Shown here: piece after piece, positions 34,287-42,072 of the stretch
Numbering within the stretch: the first letter of the stretch is position 1
Layout: every line of letters starts with the position of its first letter
Assembly (NCBI RefSeq): GCF_000719285.1
Contig: NZ_JOFS01000010.1
Location: forward strand, 62,001-126,000
Length of the DNA: 64,000 bases
Direction: 5' to 3'
Source of the DNA: Streptomyces bicolor
GTDB taxonomy: Bacteria; Actinomycetota; Actinomycetes; Streptomycetales; Streptomycetaceae
Notes under the pieces: generated by a model
The model's input: the letters and a program-made list of their open reading frames with translations, nothing else
What the model was told of the DNA's origin: nothing
Database searches by the model: none
Made by a program: the position numbers and the translations under genes

Positions 34287-35249
34287 TTATGCGGGAGTTT
34301 CGAATCGCTTCAGCGTTCCGGGCAGCCGTGAACCGAGAGGCGCCATGTCGCCGTCAGCTCCGTGCCGTGCGAGGAGGTCCAGCGCCAGGCGTCCGCGCCG
34401 TACGCGTTCCTTGGCGGTGGCCAGCGTCAGGTCCCTCATGTGGTGCCCGTAGGGATAGATCCCGGGGGCCTTGGAGAGCCCGAACTTCAGGTAGAGCGGT
34501 GCGCCGCGCCGGATCAGCTCGGCGACCTCGTACATGCGGATGTAGCCGCCGAGGTCGTCGGGGGCCTCGATGTACATGTCCATGGGGGCGGCGGAGACGC
34601 GGCGGATCTCGGTGAGGTGATCCAGCGTCAGGTCGCTCGGTACGTTGATCGAGTCGCCGCCGAGGTTCTCGTACACGGCGTACGCCGCCGGGTTGACCGG
34701 ACCGATCAGCGCCGACACCTTGAGCGTCGTGTCGGCCGGCAGGATCCCCGCGACCCGCGCCCGGTGCAGCGCCCACAGCACACCCTCGTCGGCGACGAGG
34801 AGGCACTTCACGCCCAGCTCGGTGGCGCGTACGGCGTCCTCGACGCACCCGGCGACCGCGTCGTGGCCCCGGGCGCGCAGTCCGGCGCCCTTGGAGTCCG
34901 TACGGGTGGAGCCGCCGATGTCCCAGGTGCCGCGCGGGCCGGTGAACAGGCAGAGCTCGATGTCGCGCTCGGCGGTCGCCTCCACCATCTCGGTGATCTC
35001 GGCGTCGGTGAGCATCCAGATGCCGCTGCCCTGGCTGATCCGGTGGATCGGTACGTCGAGCCGCGAGGCTTCCTTCAGGACGACGGCCAGCGCTTCGGGA
35101 CCCTCGCACGAGGGGATCTCGGTGCGCCAGCGGCCGCCGCCCGGGAAGGTGTGGGGCGAGGCGTCGGCGGGGGAGAGTTCGGGTGCGCCCAGGCCGAGGG
35201 CGGTGAGCGCGGGCTCACCGGGTCGACGGGCTGCGGAAGCGTCGGTCAC
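34287..35249 (-). CDS. U32-peptidase-like protein in sugar operon, 320 aa
   Basis: A soluble alpha/beta-barrel-like protein. [78 protein letters not shown] and [13 protein letters not shown] resemble U32 peptidase-type barrels, but typical catalytic cysteines of U32 collagenases are not clear. It has Cys in ELCLF and KCLL only. It precedes chvE by 137 bases on the same strand, so it probably belongs to the operon and may act on an imported sugar product. No function can be assigned. Confidence 0.55.
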   Translation of the reverse strand: MTDASAARRPGEPALTALGLGAPELSPADASPHTFPGGGRWRTEIPSCEGPEALAVVLKEASRLDVPIHRISQGSGIWMLTDAEITEMVEATAERDIELCLFTGPRGTWDIGGSTRTDSKGAGLRARGHDAVAGCVEDAVRATELGVKCLLVADEGVLWALHRARVAGILPADTTLKVSALIGPVNPAAYAVYENLGGDSINVPSDLTLDHLTEIRRVSAAPMDMYIEAPDDLGGYIRMYEVAELIRRGAPLYLKFGLSKAPGIYPYGHHMRDLTLATAKERVRRGRLALDLLARHGADGDMAPLGSRLPGTLKRFETPA

Positions 35250-35263
35250 AAGGTGTCCTTAGT

Positions 35264-35279
35264 ATTCGATATTTCGGAC
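35264..35279. promoter_or_regulatory. TTCGAAAT-family operator, site C
   Basis: ATTCGATATTTCGGAC; its reverse complement matches GTTCGAAATATCGAAC at 14 of 16 bases. It ends 15 bases upstream of the U32-like start, where it could control the U32-chvE-mmsAB-galM unit. Confidence 0.45.
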
Positions 35280-35308
35280 GAAGTTCGCGGCTCTGGGTGC
35301 GGGGGGCT

Positions 35309-35403
35309 AGGTCCTGTCGTCAGATTCCCGTCGTCCGCCCGGAGGGCGGGCCCGGCGGCGTGCCAGGCGTCGCCGGGCAGACGGGAATCTGACGACAGGA
35401 CCT
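35309..35403. mobile_element. 95-bp MITE-like element with perfect 24-bp terminal inverted repeats
   Basis: The left end starts AGGTCCTGTCGTCAGATT and the right end is its exact complement over 24 bases (35309-35332 and 35380-35403). It encodes no protein; internal GC-rich dyads would fold strongly. The first ten bases of the repeat, AGGTCCTGTC, differ by one from those of the 108-bp element at 21254, suggesting a related transposase. It lies between the U32-like gene's operator and the dehydrogenase terminator, so it separates two transcription units. Confidence 0.72.
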
Positions 35404-35409
35404 TGGGGT

Positions 35410-35454
35410 GTACGCCGGTACGACAGCCGTCAGGGTGCTCCCGTACCGGCGTAC
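35410..35454 (-). terminator. terminator after the alcohol dehydrogenase
   Basis: GTACGCCGGTACG pairs perfectly with CGTACCGGCGTAC (13 bp) around a 19-base loop, 3 bases beyond the dehydrogenase stop. It should end the dehydratase-dehydrogenase transcript before the MITE. Confidence 0.6.
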
Positions 35455-35456
35455 GT

Positions 35457-36461
35457 CTAGGGGCGGAGGAGGACTTTGCCCACCTTCGGATCGCCGGACC
35501 CGACGAGCTCGATCGCCTGCGGGAACTCCGCGAGCGGCAGCTCGTGCGTGACCAGCGGCAGCGGATCGAGCAGCCCGGCCCCGAACACGCGCACCGTGTG
35601 CGCCCAGGCATCCGGCGGCGCCCCGAACACGGTGTGCACCTCCAGCTGCCGTACGACGAGATCGGTCGGGTCGAGTCCCTGCGCACCCGGCGCCGGGATC
35701 CCGGTCAGGACCAGCCGCCCGCCGCGCCTCAGCAGCGCCGCGGAGGTGCGCGCCGCGTCGGCGGACCCGGCGGTCTCGATGACGACGTCGAAGTCGTCCG
35801 GGAGCTCCTGGTCCTTGGTGCGGAAGTCGGTGGCGCCGTACTGCCGCGACAGCGCCTCGCGGTCGTTCCGGGTGCCCACCACGAGCAGCTCGGCCGGCGA
35901 GCCCGCCTTCAGGAACTGAACGGCGAACATCCCGAGCGTCCCGGTGCCGACCACGGCCACGCGCTCACCCGGCAGGGCGTTCGCCTTGATCGCGGCGGCC
36001 GCGATGCACGCGGCCGGCTCCAGCAGGGCGGCCGCGGTGAGGTCGCAGTCGTCCGGCAGGACGTGCAGCAGCCGGGCCGGGAGCGTGAGCGTGCCGGCCA
36101 TGGCGCCGGGCTGGGTGAACCCGGTCTCCTCGTAGCCCGCGCTGCACAGCGTGGTCTCACCCGCGTGGCAGCGGTCGCAGACCTGGCAGTTCCGGAAGCC
36201 CTCGCCGACGACCTTGCGGCCGACCAGCGACTGAGGCACCCCGGCGCCGACCGCCGCCACCGTCCCGGACCACTCGTGGCCGGGCGTCAGCGGGTAACGG
36301 ACGTACCCCTCGGGCCGGTTGCCCTGGAAGACCTCGCGGTCACTGCCGCAGATCCCCGAGGCGTGCACCCGGACCAGGGCCTCTCCCGCTTCCGGCTGCC
36401 GGGGCTCGTGCGGGACGAGCCGGTGCTCGCCCGGAGCCTCGATCACGACGGCGGTGCTCAA
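35457..36461 (-). CDS. zinc-dependent medium-chain alcohol/polyol dehydrogenase, 334 aa
   Basis: Catalytic zinc ligands are Cys in GICGSDREVF (about residue 38) and His-Glu in PGHEWSGTV (about 64). A structural-zinc loop has four Cys (NCQVCDRCHAGETTLC, about 93-108). The NAD(P) fold is VAVVGTGTLGMFAVQFLKAG. It oxidises a sugar alcohol, aldose or similar compound. TTG 36461 is fixed by AGGAGG 5 bases upstream. It follows the dehydratase gene by 37 bases on the same strand, so the two probably act in one sugar-acid pathway. The exact substrate is open. Confidence 0.85.
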   Translation of the reverse strand: MSTAVVIEAPGEHRLVPHEPRQPEAGEALVRVHASGICGSDREVFQGNRPEGYVRYPLTPGHEWSGTVAAVGAGVPQSLVGRKVVGEGFRNCQVCDRCHAGETTLCSAGYEETGFTQPGAMAGTLTLPARLLHVLPDDCDLTAAALLEPAACIAAAAIKANALPGERVAVVGTGTLGMFAVQFLKAGSPAELLVVGTRNDREALSRQYGATDFRTKDQELPDDFDVVIETAGSADAARTSAALLRRGGRLVLTGIPAPGAQGLDPTDLVVRQLEVHTVFGAPPDAWAHTVRVFGAGLLDPLPLVTHELPLAEFPQAIELVGSGDPKVGKVLLRP

Positions 36462-36498
36462 CGGGGCCTCCTGGTGCCGGGCCGACGGGTGTGGGCGC

Positions 36499-37662
36499 TC
36501 ACACGGTGCCCTTGGGCTTGCGCTGCTCCCAGCCCTCGGCCCACAGGTCGAACCGGGCCTGCTGCTGCGGGAACTCCGCCGCCGCATCCACGTCCAGCTC
36601 CACACCGAGACCGGGCTCGTGGGAGAGGTGGAAGCAGCCGTCCTCGGGGTTCACCTGGGGGGCGCCCTTGATCACCTTCTTGATCTCCGCGTCCGCGAAG
36701 TCGTTGAAGTGCTCAAGGATCTTGAAGTTCGGCGCGGTGAAGCCTACTTGGAGGGAGGCGGCGGTCAGGACCGGCCCGCCCACGTTGTGCGGCGCGACCA
36801 GCATGTAGTGCGTCTCGGCGGTGGCGGCCAGCTTCCGCGTCTCCCAGATGCCGCCGATGTGGCCGACGTCCGGCTGGATGATGTCCACGGCCTGGCTCTC
36901 GAAGAGCTCGCGGAACTCGATGCGGTCGTGAATGCGCTCACCCGTGGCGACCGGCATGTCGACCTTGGCGGCCACCTTCTCCAGCGCCTTCAGGTTCTCC
37001 GGCGGCACCGGCTCCTCCAGCCACGCGGGCTTGAAGGGCGCCAGCTCCTTGGCCAGGCGGACGGCGGTGGCGGGGGAGAACCGGCCGTGCATCTCCAGCA
37101 TCAGCTCGGCGTCCGGGCCGATGGCGTCCCGCACGGCCTCGATCAGGGAGACCGCGTAGAGGCTCTGCTCGTGGTCCAGCTCGAAGTGGCCGGTCCCGAA
37201 CGGGTCGATCTTGAGCGCCCGGTAACCGCGCTCCATGACCCCCTGGGCCGCCTTGTGGTACGCCTCGGGCGTCCGCTCGGTGGTGTACCAGCCGTTCGCG
37301 TACGCCTTGACCTTGTCGGTGACCTTGCCGCCGAGCAGCTGCCAGACCGGCACGCCGAGCGCCTTGCCCTTGATGTCCCAGCAGGCCATCTCGATCACGG
37401 CGATGCCGGACATCACGATCTCGCCGGCCCGGCCGTAGTCGCCGTACTTCATCCGCTTGACGAGATCCTCGACAGCGAACGGGTCGGAGCCGAGAATGTG
37501 GTTCGTCTTCGCCTCGTGCAGATAGCCGAGCAGCGCGTCGGTGTGGCCCAGCATGCGGGTCTCGCCGACGCCGGTGAGTCCCTCATCGGTGTGCACCTGG
37601 ACGTAGGTCAGGTTTCGCCACGGCGTTCCGACCACGTGTGTGCTGATTCCCGTGATGCGCAC
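36499..37662 (-). CDS. enolase-superfamily sugar-acid dehydratase (mandelate racemase/muconate lactonizing type)
   Basis: A 387-residue barrel enzyme. Landmarks: YRALKIDPFG, LMLEMHGRFSPATAVRLA, WLEEPVPPENLKAL, ATGERIHDRIEF, QPDVGHIGGIWETRKLAA and APHNVGGPV, with Glu and Asp metal ligands and the late catalytic His. Closest in layout are galactonate and gluconate dehydratases; where GalD has Asp-x-His-Gly-Arg this has Glu-Met-His-Gly-Arg, so the reaction may differ. GTG 37662 follows GGGAG by 5 bases. It is the first gene before the dehydrogenase. The substrate may be galactonate or a pentonate. Confidence 0.82.
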   Translation of the reverse strand: MRITGISTHVVGTPWRNLTYVQVHTDEGLTGVGETRMLGHTDALLGYLHEAKTNHILGSDPFAVEDLVKRMKYGDYGRAGEIVMSGIAVIEMACWDIKGKALGVPVWQLLGGKVTDKVKAYANGWYTTERTPEAYHKAAQGVMERGYRALKIDPFGTGHFELDHEQSLYAVSLIEAVRDAIGPDAELMLEMHGRFSPATAVRLAKELAPFKPAWLEEPVPPENLKALEKVAAKVDMPVATGERIHDRIEFRELFESQAVDIIQPDVGHIGGIWETRKLAATAETHYMLVAPHNVGGPVLTAASLQVGFTAPNFKILEHFNDFADAEIKKVIKGAPQVNPEDGCFHLSHEPGLGVELDVDAAAEFPQQQARFDLWAEGWEQRKPKGTV

Positions 37663-37686
37663 GGTACTCCCTGTCCTCTTCGGTCT

Positions 37687-37714
37687 GTTCGAAATATCGG
37701 CACTCGTTCGAAAT
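37687..37714. promoter_or_regulatory. TTCGAAAT-family operator, site A, tandem
   Basis: GTTCGAAATATCGGCA (37687-37702) matches GTTCGAAATATCGAAC at 13 of 16, and a second GTTCGAAAT starts at 37706, 19 bases later. They lie 25-52 bases upstream of the dehydratase start. Site D near 8649 has the same 19-base period. Confidence 0.5.
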
Positions 37715-37985
37715 GCTGGTCGCGACAGTAGGGATGACCTCATGTGAGTGTCAATGGGTCTACAAACAACGGTTTCGACGCGACGGTTGGGGCGACTTGC
37801 GAGACGGATGTGACGGGGGTGCGCCACGAGGATCGCCGGGCCCTTCGAAGGCGTGCACATGCCTCCCATGATGGCACTCAGGATGCTCTTGACCAGGCAA
37901 AACGCCCTCGACACCGCAACTCGAGCCGCCTGTCGCGTTATTCAACCGTGACGACTTCCCTGACGCAGCCCTCTTGACCGCCGTG

Positions 37986-38005
37986 AATTGTTAGCGCTCA
38001 CAATG
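37986..38005. promoter_or_regulatory. lac-operator-like palindrome before the LacI gene
   Basis: AATTGTTAGCGCTCACAATG has an almost perfect dyad centred on GCGC and differs from the idealised E. coli lac operator (AATTGTGAGCGCTCACAATT) at 2 of 20 positions. It lies 222 bases before the LacI start in a 564-base divergent gap and is very likely the LacI protein's own operator. The rest of the gap 37715-37985 shows no gene. Confidence 0.6.
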
Positions 38006-38059
38006 ACGTCCGCATTCACCAGTCGGCCACGAGTCGGCCCCGACGGCATCCAAGGAGGC

Positions 38060-38155
38060 ATGAGCGTCGTGTCAGCAGTGCTCCAACTCGCCTTCCCGCC
38101 CAGTGCCGTTGGCTCTTCCGGAGCTCCGGCCGGTCCTTCCGGAGCTTCGACATGA
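38060..38155 (+). CDS. possible leader ORF ahead of the LacI gene, 31 aa
   Basis: ATG 38060 lies just after AAGGAGG (38052-38058); GTG 38069 in the same frame has better spacing. The peptide MSVVSAVLQLAFPPSAVG ends at TGA 38153-38155, overlapping an ATG (38152) that opens the reading frame of the LacI gene. This could couple translation or attenuate it. It may also be chance; the ribosome site is real-looking, the peptide is not recognised. Confidence 0.35.
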   Translation: MSVVSAVLQLAFPPSAVGSSGAPAGPSGAST

Positions 38156-38226
38156 CGCCACCGGCGCCGAACCATCGGCCCTCGGCGCAGGTCTTATCGG
38201 CAGACGACGGTCAAGGAGGTGCGGCC

Positions 38227-39273
38227 GTGACCCACTCGCAGCTTCGGCCGCCCACCATGGCCGACGTGGCACGCCAGGCCGGTGTGTCCCACCAGACCGT
38301 GTCCCGCGTGCTGGGGGAGCACCCCAATGTGCGGGACGAGACTCGGGCCAAGGTGCTGCGGGCGATCGAGGAGATGGGCTACCGCCGTAACTTCTCCGCA
38401 CGGGCCCTGGCGACCCGGCGCACCCGCACCCTGGGTGTGGTCGCCTCCAACACCACGCTCTACGGCCCGGCCAGTACGTTGTTCGCGCTGGAGGAGGCGG
38501 CGCGTGCCGAGGGCTATCTGGTCTCGACGGTCAGTCTGCGCAGGCTGACGGTGGAGACGCTGTCCGAGGCCCTGGACCGCCTCAGTGAGGGCGGCGTGGA
38601 GGGGGTCATCGCCATCGCCCCGCAGCGGTCGGCGGTCGAGGCCCTCGCCGAACTCCGCCACCCGTTCCCGGTGGTGGCTGTCGGCACCGGCTCGGGCGCC
38701 GGGGTCCCCAGCGTCAACGTGGATCAGAATCTGGGCGCACGGCTGGCCACCGGCCATCTGCTCGCCGCAGGTCATCGCAGGGTCTGGCATCTCGCCGGGC
38801 CCGAGTACTGGCAGGAGGCGGTGGACCGGGTCGACGGCTGGCGGGCGACCCTCGAAGCGGCGGACGTGGAACCACCGATGCTGCTGCGGGGGGACTGGAG
38901 CCCGCTGTCGGGCTACCGGGCCGGTCAGGAACTGGCGGGCTGGGTGGGGCGCGGCCTGACCGCCGTCTTCGTGGCCAACGACCAGATGGCACTGGGGGTG
39001 TTGCGGGCGCTGCGTGAGGCGGGCGTGCGTACGCCCCAGGACGTCGCGGTGGCCGGCTTCGACGACATACCGGAGTCGGAGTTCTTCGCCCCGCCGCTCA
39101 CCACCGTCCGGCAGGACTTCGCGGCGGTGGGCAAGCGAAGCATCGCCCTGCTGCTGGACCTGATCGAGGGCCGTACCCCCTCCGGGACGTCCCAGGTCAC
39201 CATCGAACCCCAACTCGTCGTCCGCGCAAGCACGTTCCCGTACGTTCCGCAATCGGGAGCCGCTCCCGGCTGA
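38227..39273 (+). CDS. LacI-family transcriptional regulator
   Basis: A 348-residue repressor. HTH: TMADVARQAGVSHQTVSRVLGEHPNVRDETRAKV (residues 10-43), hinge RRNFSARALATRRTRTLGVV, then a ribose-binding-protein-like domain ending AVAGFDDIPESEFFAPPLTTVRQDF. GTG 38227 is preferred because AAGGAGGT lies 6 bases upstream; the in-frame ATG 38152 overlaps the leader ORF's stop. It is directly before the ytfQ operon, which it probably controls together with itself through the palindrome at 37986. The ligand is probably the transported sugar. Confidence 0.88.
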   Translation: MTHSQLRPPTMADVARQAGVSHQTVSRVLGEHPNVRDETRAKVLRAIEEMGYRRNFSARALATRRTRTLGVVASNTTLYGPASTLFALEEAARAEGYLVSTVSLRRLTVETLSEALDRLSEGGVEGVIAIAPQRSAVEALAELRHPFPVVAVGTGSGAGVPSVNVDQNLGARLATGHLLAAGHRRVWHLAGPEYWQEAVDRVDGWRATLEAADVEPPMLLRGDWSPLSGYRAGQELAGWVGRGLTAVFVANDQMALGVLRALREAGVRTPQDVAVAGFDDIPESEFFAPPLTTVRQDFAAVGKRSIALLLDLIEGRTPSGTSQVTIEPQLVVRASTFPYVPQSGAAPG

Positions 39274-39315
39274 CACCGCACCACCCCGGTCGCCTTTCGT
39301 CCTTCGGACCCACGT

Positions 39316-39331
39316 GACCGATATTTCGAAC
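39316..39331. promoter_or_regulatory. TTCGAAAT-family operator, site B
   Basis: GACCGATATTTCGAAC; its reverse complement matches GTTCGAAATATCGAAC at 14 of 16 positions. The 13 bases CGATATTTCGAAC are an exact complement of site A. It lies about 98 bases upstream of ytfQ, in the LacI-ytfQ gap. Confidence 0.5.
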
Positions 39332-39428
39332 AATGATCGACAGGCTGGACGCAGTGCAGCCGGTCCACACGAGTACCAGACGAGTGCCAGCGGTCCATCC
39401 CCGGGCCGGCTCTTCAAAGGAGAAGAAC

Positions 39429-40433
39429 ATGCTCAACAGACGGAACTTCCTCACTGCGGCGGTCGGCGTGGCGGCCACGGCCGGTCTGGCGGCCTGCGCC
39501 AAGGAGGACGGCGGACCCTCCGACTCCTCCTCCGGCGGCAGCAAGGCGATCACCCTCGGCTTCGCCCAGACCGGCTCCGAGAGCGGCTGGCGCACCGCCA
39601 ACACCGACTCGGTGAAGGCCGCCGCGCCGGAGGCCGGTATCAACCTCAAGTTCTCCGACGCCCAGGGGAAGCCGGAGAACCAGATCTCCGCGATCCGCAG
39701 CTACATTGCCCAGGGTGTCGACGTCATAGCCTTCTCGCCGTTGGTCGTCAAGGGCTGGGACGCGGTGCTGAAGGAGGCCAAGGCCAAGAACATCCCGGTG
39801 GTCCTCACCGACCGCTCCATCGAGACCTCCGACGACTCCCTCTACGTGACCCTGGTGGGCTCCGACTTCACCGACGAGGGTCGCCGCGCCGCCAAGATCC
39901 TGGAGAAGGTTCTGGAGAAGGCCGGCCACAAGGGCAAGGTGAAGATCGCTCAGCTGGAGGGCACCACCGGTGCCGCCCCCGCGATCGAGCGCGCCAAGGG
40001 CTTCAAGGAGGTCATGGACGCGGAGCACAAGGACGACTGGGAGATCGTCGCCAGCCAGAGCGGTGACTTCACCCGCGCCGGCGGCAAGCAGGTCATGCAG
40101 GCCTTCCTGCAGTCCAACCCGGACATCAACGTCCTCTACGCGCACAACGACGACATGGGCCTCGGCGCCATCCAGGCCATCGAGGCGGCCGGCAAGAAGC
40201 CCGGCAAGGACATCCTCATCGTCACGGTCGACGGTGTGAAGGACGGCTTCGCCGCCATGGCCGAGGGCAAGATCAACGCGATCATCGAGTGCAACCCGTT
40301 GCTCGGCCCCCAGCTGATGGAGGTCGTGAAGAAGGTCAAGAACGGCGAGAAGGTCGATCGCTGGGTCAAGACCAAGGAGAGCGACTTCATGCAGGACCAG
40401 GCCAAGGCCGAGCTCCCCAACCGCAAGTACTGA
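39429..40433 (+). CDS. ytfQ: galactofuranose/arabinofuranose-type sugar-binding lipoprotein
   Basis: A 334-residue lipoprotein with a Tat-like signal (NRRNFLTAAVGVAATAGLAAC; Cys is the lipid site). The mature part has ITLGFAQTGSESGWRTANT, IAFSPLVVKGWDAVLKEA, VLTDRSIETSDDSLYVTLVGSDF and LYAHNDDMGLGAIQAIEAAG, all YtfQ features. E. coli YtfQ binds galactofuranose and arabinofuranose. ATG 39429 begins the signal; the upstream in-frame ATG 39333 would bury it. A 13-bp hairpin follows, which may set the high ratio of binding protein to the rest. Confidence 0.88.
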   Translation: MLNRRNFLTAAVGVAATAGLAACAKEDGGPSDSSSGGSKAITLGFAQTGSESGWRTANTDSVKAAAPEAGINLKFSDAQGKPENQISAIRSYIAQGVDVIAFSPLVVKGWDAVLKEAKAKNIPVVLTDRSIETSDDSLYVTLVGSDFTDEGRRAAKILEKVLEKAGHKGKVKIAQLEGTTGAAPAIERAKGFKEVMDAEHKDDWEIVASQSGDFTRAGGKQVMQAFLQSNPDINVLYAHNDDMGLGAIQAIEAAGKKPGKDILIVTVDGVKDGFAAMAEGKINAIIECNPLLGPQLMEVVKKVKNGEKVDRWVKTKESDFMQDQAKAELPNRKY

Positions 40434-40449
40434 CCGACCGCACCCACCG

Positions 40450-40501
40450 GCAGGGAGCCTCCGGCCGACCGGCGACCATCCGGTCCCGGGAGGCTCCCTG
40501 C
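40450..40501 (+). terminator. 13-bp hairpin between ytfQ and ytfR
   Basis: GCAGGGAGCCTCC pairs perfectly with GGAGGCTCCCTGC; the 26-base loop contains a smaller GACCGG-type dyad. It lies 16 bases after the ytfQ stop and about 32 before ytfR. It probably stabilises the ytfQ mRNA or partly terminates it. Confidence 0.65.
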
Positions 40502-40533
40502 GGGCCTGAACCCATTTCAAGAGGAGCGCTGCC

Positions 40534-42072
40534 ATGGCAGAGCCGCGGCCCGTCCTGGAGATGACGGGCATAGTCAAAGAGTTTCCGGGGGTACGGGCTC
40601 TGTCGGGCGTCGACTTCCGGCTCTTCCCCGGCGAGATACACGCCCTCATGGGCGAGAACGGGGCCGGGAAGTCCACCCTCATCAAGGTGCTGACCGGGGT
40701 CCATCCCCTGGACGGCGGCACCGTCACCCTCGACGGCAAGGCCGTGCGGATCGGCAGCCCGCTGGAGGCACAGCACGCCGGCGTCAGCACGGTCTACCAG
40801 GAGGTCAACCTCTGCCCCAACCTCTCGGTGGCGGAGAACATCTTCATCGGCCGTGAACCCACCCGCGCGGGCCGCATCCAGTGGAAGCAGGTCCGCACGC
40901 AGGCCGCGGAGATGGTCGACCGGCTCGGCCTCGACATCGACGTGACGGCACCGCTGTCCGCGTACCCGCTGGCCGTGCAGCAACTGATCGCGATCGTACG
41001 GTCGGTGGGCCACGGCGACAGCGACGGCGAGGGTTCCGGCACCAAGGTGCTCGTCCTGGACGAGCCCACCTCCAGCCTCGACCGCGACGAGGTCCTCGAA
41101 CTGTTCCGCCTGATGCGGCAGCTGCGGGACGAGGGCGTCGCGATCCTCTTCGTGTCGCACTTCCTCGACCAGATCTACGAGATCTGCGACCGCATGACCG
41201 TGCTGCGCAACGGCACCCTGGTCGGCGAGCACATGGTGGCCGACCTCGACCAGGTCCAGCTGATCGAGCTGATGATCGGCAAGGCCCTTGACCAGCTGGA
41301 GGGGCTGCACGAGCACCAGCTGCGCTCCGACGTCGGCGAGACGCTCGTCAAGGCCGAGGGCCTCGGTCGCACCGGAGGTATCGCCCCCTTCGACCTGGAG
41401 ATCAAGAAGGGCGAGGTGCTCGGCCTCGCCGGACTGCTCGGCTCGGGCCGCACCGAACTGGCCCGGCTGCTGTTCGGCGCCGACCAGCCCGACAGCGGCA
41501 AGGTAACCATCGCCGGCAAGCAGGTCTCGATGAGCGCCCCCAACGACGCCATCGGCGCCGGTGTCGCGTTCTGCTCGGAGAACCGCAAGACCGAGGGCCT
41601 CGTCCTCGATCTCACGGTGCGCGAGAACATCATCCTCGCCCTCCAGGCCTCCCGCGGCTGGACCCGGCCCATCCCGGCCTCCCAGCGCGACGAACTCGTC
41701 GCCAAGTACATCAAGGCCCTCGACATCCGCCCCGCCAACCCCGAGGCCCGCGTCGGCCAGCTGAGCGGCGGCAACCAGCAGAAGGTGCTGCTCGCCCGCT
41801 GGCTGATCACCCAGCCGAAGCTGCTGATCCTCGACGAGCCCACGCGCGGCATCGACGTCGGCGCCAAGGCCGAGATCCAGAAGCTCGTGGTCTCCCTCTC
41901 CGAGGACGGCATGTCCGTGCTGTACATCGCGGCCGAACTGGAGGAGGTGCTCCGGCTCAGCCACACCATCGGAGTGCTGCGCGACCGCAAGCTCGTGGCA
42001 CAGCTGACCAACGGGCCGGAGATCACCACCAGCAAGATCCTGGAGACCATCGCGAGCGGAGAGCACCAGTGA
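40534..42072 (+). CDS. ytfR: sugar ABC transporter ATP-binding protein (YtfR type)
   Basis: A 512-residue tandem ATPase of the CUT2 class. Half one: Walker [11 protein letters not shown] (about 40-49) and LVLDEPTSSLDRDE. Half two: [32 protein letters not shown] and [14 protein letters not shown]. It powers the YtfQ system. ATG 40534 follows AGAGGAGCG. Its stop overlaps ytfT (GTGA). It and MmsA share this layout but have clearly different sequences, so these are separate importers. Confidence 0.9.
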   Translation: MAEPRPVLEMTGIVKEFPGVRALSGVDFRLFPGEIHALMGENGAGKSTLIKVLTGVHPLDGGTVTLDGKAVRIGSPLEAQHAGVSTVYQEVNLCPNLSVAENIFIGREPTRAGRIQWKQVRTQAAEMVDRLGLDIDVTAPLSAYPLAVQQLIAIVRSVGHGDSDGEGSGTKVLVLDEPTSSLDRDEVLELFRLMRQLRDEGVAILFVSHFLDQIYEICDRMTVLRNGTLVGEHMVADLDQVQLIELMIGKALDQLEGLHEHQLRSDVGETLVKAEGLGRTGGIAPFDLEIKKGEVLGLAGLLGSGRTELARLLFGADQPDSGKVTIAGKQVSMSAPNDAIGAGVAFCSENRKTEGLVLDLTVRENIILALQASRGWTRPIPASQRDELVAKYIKALDIRPANPEARVGQLSGGNQQKVLLARWLITQPKLLILDEPTRGIDVGAKAEIQKLVVSLSEDGMSVLYIAAELEEVLRLSHTIGVLRDRKLVAQLTNGPEITTSKILETIASGEHQ

